A stretch of 64,000 bases of DNA, from assembly GCF_003208175.1 (NCBI RefSeq), contig NZ_QKMR01000017.1:1-64000 (forward strand). The letters run 5' to 3'. The position numbers and the translations under genes were made by a program. The stretch's first letter is position 1; each line of letters starts with the position of its first letter. Under the pieces are notes generated by a model. That model saw only the letters and a list, made by a program, of their open reading frames with translations, ran no database searches and was not told where the DNA came from. This document shows positions 52,412 to 62,042 of this stretch, piece after piece. Source of the DNA: Ruminiclostridium sufflavum DSM 19573. GTDB taxonomy: Bacteria; Bacillota; Clostridia; Acetivibrionales; DSM-1351.

Positions 52412-55400
52412 TGATATTGTTAAAAAATGTAAGATTAATTAATTGGTATGGATTTAGTAATATAACGGCACCAATTGGTTTTTTTACACTCATTGCCGGA
52501 AAAAACGGAAATGGAAAGTCCGTTATGCTGGATGCTATAAAATACGCAGCATACGGTGATACTGTTTTTAATAAATCTTCAGATAGCAAAGGAGCAAGGA
52601 CACTTTCTTCTTACACAAGAGGATTGTTAGATGCTACAGCAAAAACATATATGCGTCCTGCGGAGAAAATGCCGAATATTTATAGTCACATTGCATTGGA
52701 ATATGATGATGATGTTTTGCAGAAAAAATTTGTATTAGGTGTGATAATTGAAACGAATGTAGCGGATAGTACGCAATCATATCGCTATGTTATAGATAAA
52801 AAAGGACTCACTGAAATAGAACATTTATATAAGGAAAAAGGTATGAATAAGCCATATAGTGGGGATGAATTCCAGAAAAAATATGGTATTACACTAATGA
52901 ATAAAGAAAATGGAATTCTGAAGTTCATGCAAATGACAGGGCTTAAATTGAATATCGGTCAGACAAATACTTATCTAAGAAAATTACGGGGAATTATGAC
53001 ATATGACCCAGAGGCCAAAATAGATAAATTTATAAAAGAAAGTGTTCTTGAAGATAAAAAAGTTGATTTTTCTAAGCTGATTGAGGCTAAAGAGAATATC
53101 GGAAAATTGAATAGGACTTTTGATCAGATTCAGGCAGAAATTGAGGAGTTGGCAAAAATAATTGATGAGTATGATGGTTATGAATCCGAAAAAAACAGGC
53201 TGTTGATTGACGATATTAAAATGGTTTATAAGACTATAATAGAATTAAAAGAGGAGATAAAGCGTCAAGGACAAGAAAAAACTTTAGCAGAGAATAAAAA
53301 AGCCGAAGCAGAAAAAACACTGAAATTTATTGCAGAGAAAGAAACTGAAACCGATAAGAAAATCAGGGAAGTAACATTGAGCTTGGATCAAATGGATTGC
53401 ATGAAGCCAATTCAACAGGAAGAAGAGCACCTTACTAAACTACAAGATAAGAAGGAAGTACTGGTAAAAGAAAAGCGGAAATTGGAAGAATTTCAGTTAA
53501 AAGTAAGTGAAATTCTTGATGTTGTGTTTACTAGAGGCAGAAATGTGGATAATAAAAGTATACTTGCCTCTTTATCAGGAAATGAGTTTTCAGTTGCAGA
53601 AAAAGAAAACGAAGTACATATGCTAAAGCAGCTTATAATGGAAGAGTATGAAAAAATAATTAAGGAGTTAGTTGATGTAAATAAGCAGGCAGAACAAATT
53701 GAGTACCAGATTTTGCAGCAGTTAAGGATTCTAGAAGATTGTAAAAGAAATAGGAATGCGTACAATCAACTCCATGAATATGTTAATTTGAAAAATGAGA
53801 TTAATCGCGAATTCGATAGAAGAGGCATTAAGTCAGAAGCGAAATTCGCATGCGAATATGTCCTTGCCCTTAAGGATGAGGCTTGGAGAGAATCTATAGA
53901 ATCGTTTTTAGGAAGACGGAGGTACAGTATATTAGTAGAACCTGAGTATTATGACATTGCTGATAATATATTAAACAGTTCTAATAACAAGTATGCACAT
54001 TTGTTTAATACTAAATTATTAATGAAGAAAAAAGTAGAGACCGAAGAAGATTCGATAGTGAAACTTCTTTCTATTAAAAATCCAGTGGCACAGAAATATT
54101 TTGATTATCAATTAGGACGCATTAAAGCTGTTAATATCAATGAAGTAAAGAATTTTGAAAATGCAATATCAAAAGAAGGCCGCGTATCTATAGGGATGGA
54201 TAGCTATTTTCTACGATTTGAAATGATTCAGTACTATTATTTAGGACAAGAGACATTTGAGCTTAATAGGATAAGAGCGGAAAAGGAAATCGTAAAACTA
54301 AGGCAGGTTAAGAAGGAAGTGTTAGAACAGAGATATACATTGGAACAAAGCAAAAATCAATTGAAGGATAGCGGGGATTACTTTAAAGAGTATACTTATG
54401 ATGCTTTTCAGAAATACCAAATGGTATGTACTGAAATAAAAGAATCAGAACAAGTACTGAAAAAATTAAGAGAAGCGCAGAAAGAAAACCGGGAATATAT
54501 TGAGCTAAATCAGTTGAAAAGTGAGTTGCAAGAACAAATTGCAATAATCAAAAAGGATAGGGAAGAAAAATATTCAGAAAAAAGTATATTGGAAACACAA
54601 ATAAATACTTTCACCAGTAGAATAAAAGAGCAGTCTGAAAAACTTGTCGGTGAAGAAAGGAGTTATTCAGAGCTTCAGATTACAGAATATACAGCGGTAC
54701 AAAAAGCAACAGAGGCATACGACAAATTCATCGCAAATGGGTTAAAAGGTCTAGGTGGACTTATTGCTCCTGATACAAGAAGACGAATAAAAGACCGTAT
54801 GGAGCAACACAAAAATGACCTACTGGTATTGCAAGGAGAATATAATGGAAAACGCCAGGAAGAAAGTAAACTGCCAACTGGACTTGAGTATAGAAAAGGT
54901 TATGAAAAACGGAAATCTCAAATATGGATGGATGATTTGCAAGAAGTACAACAAAAGCTAAACGAACAAACAAGAAGGTATGAGGATATTTTTAAGAACG
55001 AGTTTGTGTTAACAATACTAAAATCATGCGATAAAGCGATGGACGATCTTAAACTGATCAATGCTGAGCTTGCAAAATTGAAATTTTCAACAAAGTATCA
55101 GTTCGATGTCGATTTAGTGCAGGATGCATCGGAATATGCAAAGGTAGTTGAATATGCAAAATATTTAGATGAGAGAGAACAGTTAGGCGGAACAAAAGGA
55201 CAAGCTGTGTTTAGCATGTTTACTGCCTATTCAGATGAAGATGCAGAACGACTTGAAAAAGATATTAAGGATATTATCAATGGGATTATTAATAAAAATA
55301 GGGATGAAGCAATTGAGAAATTTGCTGATTACCGAAATTATATGACATATGAGATACTAATTAATAATGATACATTTAAAAATGCGAAATTGTCAAAACA

Positions 55401-55728
55401 AACAGGATACAATTCTGGGGCAGAGGTGCAGATTCCGTATTTGCTTATTTTGGCTTCGGCCCTATTACTGATTTATAATGAAAAAACGAACTCAACCAGA
55501 CTGGTATTTATTGATGAACCTTTTGCTAAAATGGACCCTGGAAATGTAAAGTTAATGTTGGACTTTTTGCGTAAACAAAAATTGCAGATTATTTTCTGCT
55601 CTCCGGATAAGACAGAGTCTATTGGATGCGAATGTGAGGTGATACTTCCGGTTCTCAAAGTGAGACCGGATAATATGCAGCTTGGGATTGTACAATTCCA
55701 CGAGGATAAAAAATATGGAAGACTATAA
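52411..55728 (+). CDS. jetC: Wadjet JetC, SMC/MukB-like motor ATPase
   Basis: 1105 residues. Walker A AGKNGNGKSVMLDA (~28-41), two long coiled coils (~240-500 and ~620-880) around a hinge-like region, and at the C-terminus Walker B LVFIDEPFAKMD (~1030) after an ABC-type signature region. The organisation matches SMC/MukB/RecN-like JetC. It pumps DNA loops with ATP and lets JetD cut closed circular DNA. Intact length. Confidence 0.9.
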   Translation: MILLKNVRLINWYGFSNITAPIGFFTLIAGKNGNGKSVMLDAIKYAAYGDTVFNKSSDSKGARTLSSYTRGLLDATAKTYMRPAEKMPNIYSHIALEYDDDVLQKKFVLGVIIETNVADSTQSYRYVIDKKGLTEIEHLYKEKGMNKPYSGDEFQKKYGITLMNKENGILKFMQMTGLKLNIGQTNTYLRKLRGIMTYDPEAKIDKFIKESVLEDKKVDFSKLIEAKENIGKLNRTFDQIQAEIEELAKIIDEYDGYESEKNRLLIDDIKMVYKTIIELKEEIKRQGQEKTLAENKKAEAEKTLKFIAEKETETDKKIREVTLSLDQMDCMKPIQQEEEHLTKLQDKKEVLVKEKRKLEEFQLKVSEILDVVFTRGRNVDNKSILASLSGNEFSVAEKENEVHMLKQLIMEEYEKIIKELVDVNKQAEQIEYQILQQLRILEDCKRNRNAYNQLHEYVNLKNEINREFDRRGIKSEAKFACEYVLALKDEAWRESIESFLGRRRYSILVEPEYYDIADNILNSSNNKYAHLFNTKLLMKKKVETEEDSIVKLLSIKNPVAQKYFDYQLGRIKAVNINEVKNFENAISKEGRVSIGMDSYFLRFEMIQYYYLGQETFELNRIRAEKEIVKLRQVKKEVLEQRYTLEQSKNQLKDSGDYFKEYTYDAFQKYQMVCTEIKESEQVLKKLREAQKENREYIELNQLKSELQEQIAIIKKDREEKYSEKSILETQINTFTSRIKEQSEKLVGEERSYSELQITEYTAVQKATEAYDKFIANGLKGLGGLIAPDTRRRIKDRMEQHKNDLLVLQGEYNGKRQEESKLPTGLEYRKGYEKRKSQIWMDDLQEVQQKLNEQTRRYEDIFKNEFVLTILKSCDKAMDDLKLINAELAKLKFSTKYQFDVDLVQDASEYAKVVEYAKYLDEREQLGGTKGQAVFSMFTAYSDEDAERLEKDIKDIINGIINKNRDEAIEKFADYRNYMTYEILINNDTFKNAKLSKQTGYNSGAEVQIPYLLILASALLLIYNEKTNSTRLVFIDEPFAKMDPGNVKLMLDFLRKQKLQIIFCSPDKTESIGCECEVILPVLKVRPDNMQLGIVQFHEDKKYGRL

Positions 55729-56980
55729 AGAAAAATTGTTAAAAACCTTGGTTGAAAAATATAGAAAAAGCAAAAAAGACAGTGGGGAAAACAAGGTTTC
55801 AAAACGTACAGTGATGAAACCTACGGAGTTGTACAAGAATTATTATGACAATGATGGAGATTTGGAGACAATATATTCAATAAATGAATTGATAATCGAG
55901 TATAAGAATAAAGGTTTTATTTCTTTTGATCAAGCTGGATTTGGATATGAAATTGATAGAGTTTATCTAATAGACGAAAAAATAGAGGAAGTTGAGAACT
56001 ATTTATGTAAGAACTATGAATATCAATCAAAACATGAAAAAATGCAATATATACGAAATATTATAGATAAGTATAGTGGTATAACGCCAATAGCAACAGA
56101 AGAATGTGAAAAACTTAGGATGGAATTGAATAGGAACAGAATTCCCCGTAATTTTGAACTACAAGAGGATATACTGAAGGCGCTCATATTTATTGAAAAA
56201 AATGAAATAGATATATATTTACGAGAAGCATCTATGTTTATTTATGGATCATCAAAATATTTAGAAGAAAATACATTGGATGTAGTATGCAAAATGTTAA
56301 GACACTATAAAAAAAGACCTTGCAGCGAGAATGAAATTATGGATGAAATACTACAAAACTTTCATATTACAAGAGAAGAACAAAAAATTTGCATTAAGGG
56401 AGATTGTACTATATATTTTTCAGGAACTGTATTAGAGTTAAAGTACCTAAAAAATGGTATTGAATTTAGTACAGAAGAAATAGAAAGTATTGAGAAAATT
56501 GTAGTTAATTCAGTAGAATTTGTTACAGTAGAAAATAAAACCTCATTTAATCGCTATTTGGCGGAGAATGCAGTTGTTTTTTATCTTGGGGGGTATATGA
56601 CAAGATATCAAAGAAACTTTCTGTATTTGATTTATCAAAATAATAAAAAGAAGAAGTATTATCATTTTGGTGATATCGATGCGGGAGGCTTCTACATTCA
56701 TGAACATTTATGTCGTATGACAGGAATCCCATTTCGGCTGAAGTATATGTCAATTGAGCAGCTAAAAGATGAGAGATACCTTAGCTGTTTACAAAAGTTA
56801 ACTTACAATGATATTAAAAGGTTAAAATTACTAAGTGAAAAAGAGGATTATAAAGAGGTTGTAAGCTATATGTTACGGTATAAGGTTAAGTTAGAACAAG
56901 AAATCGTAAGTTATTACATGAGTGTTCCAAAAGAATTATACGATAAGCAGACAGCTGATAAAGTTTACGTATATTTATAG
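55715..56980 (+). CDS. jetD: Wadjet JetD, Toprim-type nuclease (DUF2220)
   Basis: 421 residues from ATG 55715, overlapping jetC by 14 bp; an upstream in-frame ATG at 55682 lies deeper in jetC without an RBS. N-terminal winged-helix part, then a Toprim-like nuclease with YHFGDIDAGGFYIHEHL (~315-331), where DxD binds metal. It cleaves the DNA once the SMC motor has reeled in a small circle. Confidence 0.87.
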   Translation: MEDYKEKLLKTLVEKYRKSKKDSGENKVSKRTVMKPTELYKNYYDNDGDLETIYSINELIIEYKNKGFISFDQAGFGYEIDRVYLIDEKIEEVENYLCKNYEYQSKHEKMQYIRNIIDKYSGITPIATEECEKLRMELNRNRIPRNFELQEDILKALIFIEKNEIDIYLREASMFIYGSSKYLEENTLDVVCKMLRHYKKRPCSENEIMDEILQNFHITREEQKICIKGDCTIYFSGTVLELKYLKNGIEFSTEEIESIEKIVVNSVEFVTVENKTSFNRYLAENAVVFYLGGYMTRYQRNFLYLIYQNNKKKKYYHFGDIDAGGFYIHEHLCRMTGIPFRLKYMSIEQLKDERYLSCLQKLTYNDIKRLKLLSEKEDYKEVVSYMLRYKVKLEQEIVSYYMSVPKELYDKQTADKVYVYL

Positions 56981-57023
56981 AAATACCTTCTTCAAGTTGC
57001 AACTGTTATTTAGAAAGTTATAT

Positions 57024-57198
57024 GAAGAAATGGAAGTATAATAGCACTCAGAAGAAAAGGCAGCTATTCAGACGTAATCTAGGATGTTGTAATATGTAAA
57101 AAGACTGAATATTTGGTTGTTTTTTCTTGTGAAAAACTTCCCATAGGGGTAAAATTGAAGTATCAATGTTGTTGATACTGTTGTGCCTATTGGGAGGT
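57024..57198 (+). repeat. 175-bp direct repeat, copy 2
   Basis: Second copy of 49165-49339. The part that in copy 1 encodes the end of the 48841 gene is here broken by base changes and an early stop, so copy 2 is a non-coding relic of that gene's tail plus a living promoter/RBS leader for the gene at 57205. The equal length shows only substitutions since duplication. Confidence 0.88.
57127..57155 (+). promoter_or_regulatory. Promoter in repeat copy 2
   Basis: TTGTGA, 17 bp, TAAAAT, followed by the perfect inverted repeat AGTATCAA/TTGATACT (57160-57179) and GGGAGGTAG before ATG 57205. The -10 is identical to copy 1 and the spacer length is kept; the palindrome is a likely operator or RNA hairpin. 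Confidence 0.6.
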
Positions 57199-57204
57199 AG
57201 AAAT

Positions 57205-58860
57205 ATGCTTACTGTTGAGCAGTATATTTCACAGATGAAGAAAAAGGACAAACTGGATGAATTCAATTTTCAGAATCATGCTGAAAACATGACAGCAATA
57301 ATAAAGTATGTCATGGATTATTTTAATACCTATCTTAATCCTGAAGCTTATGACTATGAAAATATAAAGGTTGAACAAACTCTTTTAAAAATAGATCAAG
57401 AGATTGGTAACTCATATCCCAAAAGCAAAGATTTTATATTTCGATATTATAAAGAATCCAAAAGCCGCATAGATCGGACATTAAAAAATTACATATCTGA
57501 TTTAAAATATTATAATTTATTTTACTGTAAAGAAGACTACGAAAATGCAGTTGATGCATTTTGTAATAGCTCAAAAGTAAAAGGAACTGGTGTTGAAAAT
57601 TATAAAGAGGAATTGGCAGTATTAGCACAAGAGATTAAAGATAATGAGACTGAGAAGCCTTCTTTCTCAGACTACAGGTATCTTGATGATTTGTTAATAG
57701 GCTGGGTTAAGAGTACATACAGAGAATATAAAGTAAATATACTACAATATACAGAAGATTATATATGGAAATATAATGAACGATATATTGAAAGAAAGTA
57801 TGCAAGGGAATCCGATACACATTACCATATTAACCGGTATAATCACAGATATAACAATAATCCATTTTCGATTGAGGAAGTGTACCGGGAGAATTGCCAC
57901 CGTCCATTTATAGAAGGGAAAAAGGGTGAGCTTGAAATGATCATGATGCATGATTGGATTTTTGATCATGTAGAAGATCCAGATTACTGGTCTGAGTATG
58001 TTAATCTTTGTATATCAACTCAGAGAGTCAAAATAGTAAAAAAAATTAATACTCTGATTCCGGTAAAAGTTAAAGATATTGCATACCCTCCAGATGTTCA
58101 ATGCGGTAAAACCTTTATCGAAACATTCAATGGTTTTATTAGTAATGATCCAGGTAAATCATATATCCTCAGGTTAACATATAATAAGGAAAATGACCTT
58201 ATCTGGAAAGATGAAAAAGAACTAAAATGCGTTATCAGTAATTTATATGAAGCTTTTTCAAAATATTGTCCTCCTGATGTAATAGAGATATTCCCACCTA
58301 TACGATCAAATAACTATGGCGAAGAAGATTTTTTTCAAAAGTATAACATATTAGAAAAAGCTATGAAAAAATATTCTAATGTGAAGATTGTTATGGTTAA
58401 CGGTCCCGAGAGGTACTATTCAAAACCTAAATACCTGATGCAGACAGTTGAGGACATATTAAATATAAGAAAGACCATAAAAGAGAGAAAATATCATATG
58501 AAACTTGCAATTGATATCTCTTCGCTTTTTAAAAAGAAATGCTATGGAAATGAACTTGAAGAGAAATTGGACAAGTTAAGTGAAATAAGAAATAGTATAT
58601 TGGGAATTCACTTGTCAAATATTCATGACGTTTATAGTATTTTTAGAGAAATACGAAAAGAAGATGATGTCTATTTAAATACGCATGGCTATCATCAATT
58701 TTCGGATTTTCTTGGTGGTATTTCTGCACTTTTCAATGATAATTTGCAACGTTACTTTGTTCCGGAAAGTGTAGCTGGCAGTGAAGACCTTGAGGAGCTT
58801 ATAGATGTTCTATTAAGAGGAGGATTTTCATTCTGCGCAGAGGAGCAAAAATATGTATAA
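57205..58860 (+). CDS. Unassigned defence-island protein A (possible TIM-barrel domain)
   Basis: 551 residues from ATG 57205 behind GGGAGG; a longer frame upstream lies in the repeat. The N-terminal ~300 residues are helical, charged and rich in Tyr/Asn, with no motif. The C-terminal ~200 show evenly spaced beta strands: VIEIFPPIRS (~370), VKIVMVNGPERY (~405), MKLAIDISSLF (~432), LGIHLSNIHD (~470), RYFVPESVAGSEDLEELIDV (~520). The order resembles xylose-isomerase/AP-endonuclease-type TIM barrels, with D, H and E in metal-ligand-like places. It overlaps the next gene by 8 bp, so the two form a unit. Function unknown. Confidence 0.6.
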   Translation: MLTVEQYISQMKKKDKLDEFNFQNHAENMTAIIKYVMDYFNTYLNPEAYDYENIKVEQTLLKIDQEIGNSYPKSKDFIFRYYKESKSRIDRTLKNYISDLKYYNLFYCKEDYENAVDAFCNSSKVKGTGVENYKEELAVLAQEIKDNETEKPSFSDYRYLDDLLIGWVKSTYREYKVNILQYTEDYIWKYNERYIERKYARESDTHYHINRYNHRYNNNPFSIEEVYRENCHRPFIEGKKGELEMIMMHDWIFDHVEDPDYWSEYVNLCISTQRVKIVKKINTLIPVKVKDIAYPPDVQCGKTFIETFNGFISNDPGKSYILRLTYNKENDLIWKDEKELKCVISNLYEAFSKYCPPDVIEIFPPIRSNNYGEEDFFQKYNILEKAMKKYSNVKIVMVNGPERYYSKPKYLMQTVEDILNIRKTIKERKYHMKLAIDISSLFKKKCYGNELEEKLDKLSEIRNSILGIHLSNIHDVYSIFREIRKEDDVYLNTHGYHQFSDFLGGISALFNDNLQRYFVPESVAGSEDLEELIDVLLRGGFSFCAEEQKYV

Positions 58861-60163
58861 TGAAGATGATTTTCTTAAGGAAAGAGAAAAGCTTTTTAAT
58901 GAGGTGTGGAATGAGCCAATGACAACAGTCGCAAAGCGTTATGGCTTATCTGATAATGGATTGCGAAAAAGATGCATTAAGCTGGATATACCTCTTCCGC
59001 CTGTAGGCCATTGGGCAAAGCTCCAAGCAGGTAAGGAGTCGGTTCCAAAGCCTAAATTACCACCTATGAAAATAATAAAGCAAACAATAATTGATGAAGA
59101 TAAAAAGCATGTTATAGAATTCGAAGATATCTGTGAAAAAACAGATAGCGAGCTTGAGAGTGCTGATGTGATGGGACTGTTAACTCCAGAATCAAAAGAG
59201 AAGTTTATACAATGGTGCCAAAAGATACAGGTTCCGAAGAAAATAGATAACTATAGCCAATTAATAAATGAATATCAAAAAGAAATTGAATATAGAAAAG
59301 CAAGAGATAAAGAGCATGTATTTCATGAGAATTTTAGATATACCGAATTCTATTGGACTACTCATTATAAAACACCATATCGTGTTAACGTAGCTATTCT
59401 GCCGATAACAGTCTCGGAAAAACAAAGCAGTCGAGCATTGAGAATAATGGACACATTAATTAGTTCGGTCAGTGAATTAGGCGGAAAGGTATATGTTAAT
59501 CGTGGTGACAAGGATAATGCTACATTCACGGTTTTTAATCATGACTTTTCTTTCTATATGAATGAAATCATGATAAAGCGTAGAGAAAAACTGCTGAAAT
59601 CTAATGAAGGCATTTCATATACAGAGTTCAAGCCAATGTATGAAAAGCAGTACAGTGGGCTACTGAAAATTGATTTTACTGAGCTCTCTGACAACAGGGC
59701 TAGAGAAAAATCATCCCAAAGTTTGCATTTCCAAGATTCTTTAGAGGAGCCTCTTGAAAAACAATTTGGTGAAGTTTTTATATCTTTGTTTAAAATTGCA
59801 AATGAAGCTGCAATTGCTAGATATATTGCAGAGCGAGAATACGAAAAAAGAATAAAGGAAGAACAGAGGCTGCGTGAGATTGAAGCGGAGAACTTAAGGG
59901 AAAAACAGAGAACAGAAGCAAGAAATCAACGAAGGATTAAATTTAATCAGAATATAGACCGCCATATTGATGAATGGTTTAAGTACCAGAATATTAAGAA
60001 ATATATAAATGACCTAAATGAGCATTTGCCAACAATAACTGATTTAGAAGAAAAGGAAATATTAGCTGATTATCTTCTGTTATTACGAGATAAAGCGGAG
60101 AAAGCGAATCCGATTAATAATGTTATTAAAGAAATAAGATTACTTAAAGATGATGAGAGTTAA
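58853..60163 (+). CDS. Unassigned defence-island protein B with N-terminal HTH
   Basis: 436 residues, ATG 58853 inside the end of protein A. The N-terminal 50 residues form an HTH (MTTVAKRYGLSDNGLRKRCI) followed by the stretch IPLPPVGHWAKLQAGKESVP, a signature of a widespread but uncharacterised island protein family. The middle is mixed; a long coiled coil lies at ~325-380 (ERRLREIEAENLREKQRTE-like). It may bind DNA and partner protein A. No catalytic motif recognised. Confidence 0.6.
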   Translation: MYNEDDFLKEREKLFNEVWNEPMTTVAKRYGLSDNGLRKRCIKLDIPLPPVGHWAKLQAGKESVPKPKLPPMKIIKQTIIDEDKKHVIEFEDICEKTDSELESADVMGLLTPESKEKFIQWCQKIQVPKKIDNYSQLINEYQKEIEYRKARDKEHVFHENFRYTEFYWTTHYKTPYRVNVAILPITVSEKQSSRALRIMDTLISSVSELGGKVYVNRGDKDNATFTVFNHDFSFYMNEIMIKRREKLLKSNEGISYTEFKPMYEKQYSGLLKIDFTELSDNRAREKSSQSLHFQDSLEEPLEKQFGEVFISLFKIANEAAIARYIAEREYEKRIKEEQRLREIEAENLREKQRTEARNQRRIKFNQNIDRHIDEWFKYQNIKKYINDLNEHLPTITDLEEKEILADYLLLLRDKAEKANPINNVIKEIRLLKDDES

Positions 60164-60181
60164 ATGCTAAAGCATTTTTTT
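60161..60181 (+). terminator. Short terminator after protein B
   Basis: AAATGC-TAA-AGCATTTTTTTA: a short stem directly at the stop codon followed by seven T. Weak stem, good T-run. Confidence 0.5.
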
Positions 60182-60299
60182 AGGTAATGATACCCCTTTA
60201 TGTAATAAACGTATAGGTATTAAATGAAATGAAAAAAATCGGTTTAGGTAACAATGTGGCAAATTAAAGGATAAAAGGTATTAAATGTCGAAGAATTTA

Positions 60300-60327
60300 T
60301 TGCAGAGATTTTAAGACAATGTATAAA
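60300..60327 (+). promoter_or_regulatory. Candidate promoter of the DUF6119/Shedu-like pair
   Basis: TTGCAG, 16 bp, TATAAA, about 25 bp before the AGGAAGG ribosome site of the 60354 gene. Two direct copies of GGTATTAAATG lie upstream (near 60212 and 60275). Confidence 0.5.
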
Positions 60328-60353
60328 TAATGCATCTAGGAAGGACGAGTAAA

Positions 60354-61988
60354 ATGCCGCGAAAAAAGGATGAACAGCCTACATATGATTACAATATTTA
60401 TCAAATACCTATTGATAAGGCAGATGAATTTATCTCCTTCCTTGAAGAACGTAAATTTGAGGAGATTCCATTAAGACAAGAATTAATAGAGAATCCAGAA
60501 GGATTTGCTTTTACTCTTATGTTTTGTGATAAGGATAATCAAAAAGGCTCGCCATGGGTGAAGTTACTTTCGTCTTGTTCAGAATGTGATTTAACACAAC
60601 AGCTAAAAATTTATGGAGCAGCACTAATTTGTAAAGATGCTACAACTTGTTTTGTTGTGTCGTATGGGAATGCTCATTTCTATGTAAGTAACTATTGTGA
60701 TTACAATTTTGGCATATCAGTTGCTGAACGTTTAATTAATTTAGAAAGTGTTCGCGCTCAACAAAATGTTTCACACGGTAGCAAATTAAACAAGATGCAT
60801 ATAGATTATTTTGGTGGTGCATTTTTATCTTACAGGAGCGGCGAAATACCAACATACATTCGTGGTAAGAGTATTAATAAAAATGACTGGGGAGAATATA
60901 TAAATTGCGGAACATCAGCACAATTTAAGTGGGGAGAAAAGCCACTTGAAATTGGTAAAAAGCTGAAGAGTTTAGAAACTGCTATTAAAGCCTTATCTTC
61001 AGTGTCTTTGCCAAGGTTAACACAACTTGATGATGAACAGGACTGTGATAAAATAGAAGATCTTTTTCAACAATTGGCAAAAGCAATAGATGAATATGAC
61101 GAGTCAAAGCTAAAGACCAGCTTGGTAAATGTTCCCTCCTTCTATATGGTAGGTACAAAAATTGTACAGAACGATTCTATACAATTTAAAATATCTTGTA
61201 ATTACAAGCGAGCTCAATATAGTGGCGAATTAAATATCATTTCTATAAAAAACTTTTTAGATGAAAAGAAACTGAATGTTTATGATGTAATTAAAGACAT
61301 AAATATAGCTGTGGAATACAGTAATAACCAATGGACTAATAGTAAACCCTTAATAGATTATCTGGAATTTATTACAACAGATAATTTCTGTCTACAAAAT
61401 GGCAAATGGTGCTCATTTAACTCGGCATACGTGGAACGAATATTACAGGACGCTAATAGGATTTCATTTTCAAATCATACTGATGATGATTTGAAATTTG
61501 ACAAAAAAGATTTAATATCTTTTGCGAAAGCAAAGGGAATTTATAAAGATGGTGATATACAACCATATGAGACATATTATAATGAATTTTTAGCGCACAA
61601 ACTAAAAGCTATTTGTGTTCACCCACAAACAGTTAGTGCAGATATAAACGCTGATGGAAGATATAAATATGAGATATGTGATTTGTTTTTAGATGGCGCA
61701 ATGTATTTTGTCAAAATTGGTGCACCTGCTGATTTTGCATATGCAGTTGATCAAGCCATGCTGACATTGGATAAGGTAGAAAATAATTACGGGTTTATTG
61801 AATTACCAACAGGAGTATCAGTTGAACCAAAGGAATTTAAATTGGTCTTGATTTTTGAAAGCAGGAAAACTGTGGTAGGAAAATGGGATGACATTTTTTC
61901 AATAAACTTTTTAATACATTTATCAGAGCTTAAGCAAAGGTTAAATATTACTGACATAAAGCTAAGTGTAGATTTTTGCTATAGTTGA
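60354..61988 (+). CDS. DUF6119/TIGR04141-like sporadic island protein
   Basis: 544 residues from ATG 60354 with AGGAAGG upstream. The conserved block CFVVSYGNAHFYVSNYCDYN followed by FGISVAERLINLESVRAQQN (~95-135) fits the TIGR04141/DUF6119 'sporadically distributed' family, known from defence islands without a proven mechanism. The C-terminal half has a beta-rich region (KYEICDLFLDGAMYFVKIGA) that may be a second domain. It stands 55 bp before a Shedu-like nuclease gene, so the two are probably one operon. Confidence 0.7.
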   Translation: MPRKKDEQPTYDYNIYQIPIDKADEFISFLEERKFEEIPLRQELIENPEGFAFTLMFCDKDNQKGSPWVKLLSSCSECDLTQQLKIYGAALICKDATTCFVVSYGNAHFYVSNYCDYNFGISVAERLINLESVRAQQNVSHGSKLNKMHIDYFGGAFLSYRSGEIPTYIRGKSINKNDWGEYINCGTSAQFKWGEKPLEIGKKLKSLETAIKALSSVSLPRLTQLDDEQDCDKIEDLFQQLAKAIDEYDESKLKTSLVNVPSFYMVGTKIVQNDSIQFKISCNYKRAQYSGELNIISIKNFLDEKKLNVYDVIKDINIAVEYSNNQWTNSKPLIDYLEFITTDNFCLQNGKWCSFNSAYVERILQDANRISFSNHTDDDLKFDKKDLISFAKAKGIYKDGDIQPYETYYNEFLAHKLKAICVHPQTVSADINADGRYKYEICDLFLDGAMYFVKIGAPADFAYAVDQAMLTLDKVENNYGFIELPTGVSVEPKEFKLVLIFESRKTVVGKWDDIFSINFLIHLSELKQRLNITDIKLSVDFCYS

Positions 61989-62042
61989 TGTTAATCAAAT
62001 TGATTGAATTATAAAAACTACCAGAAAAAAAGGAAACTGTGT

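Noticed and set aside
60205-60295. Two GGTATTAAATG copies as a CRISPR-like or iteron array
   Set aside because: Only two short copies with no regular spacer series; no CRISPR array was seen anywhere in the window.
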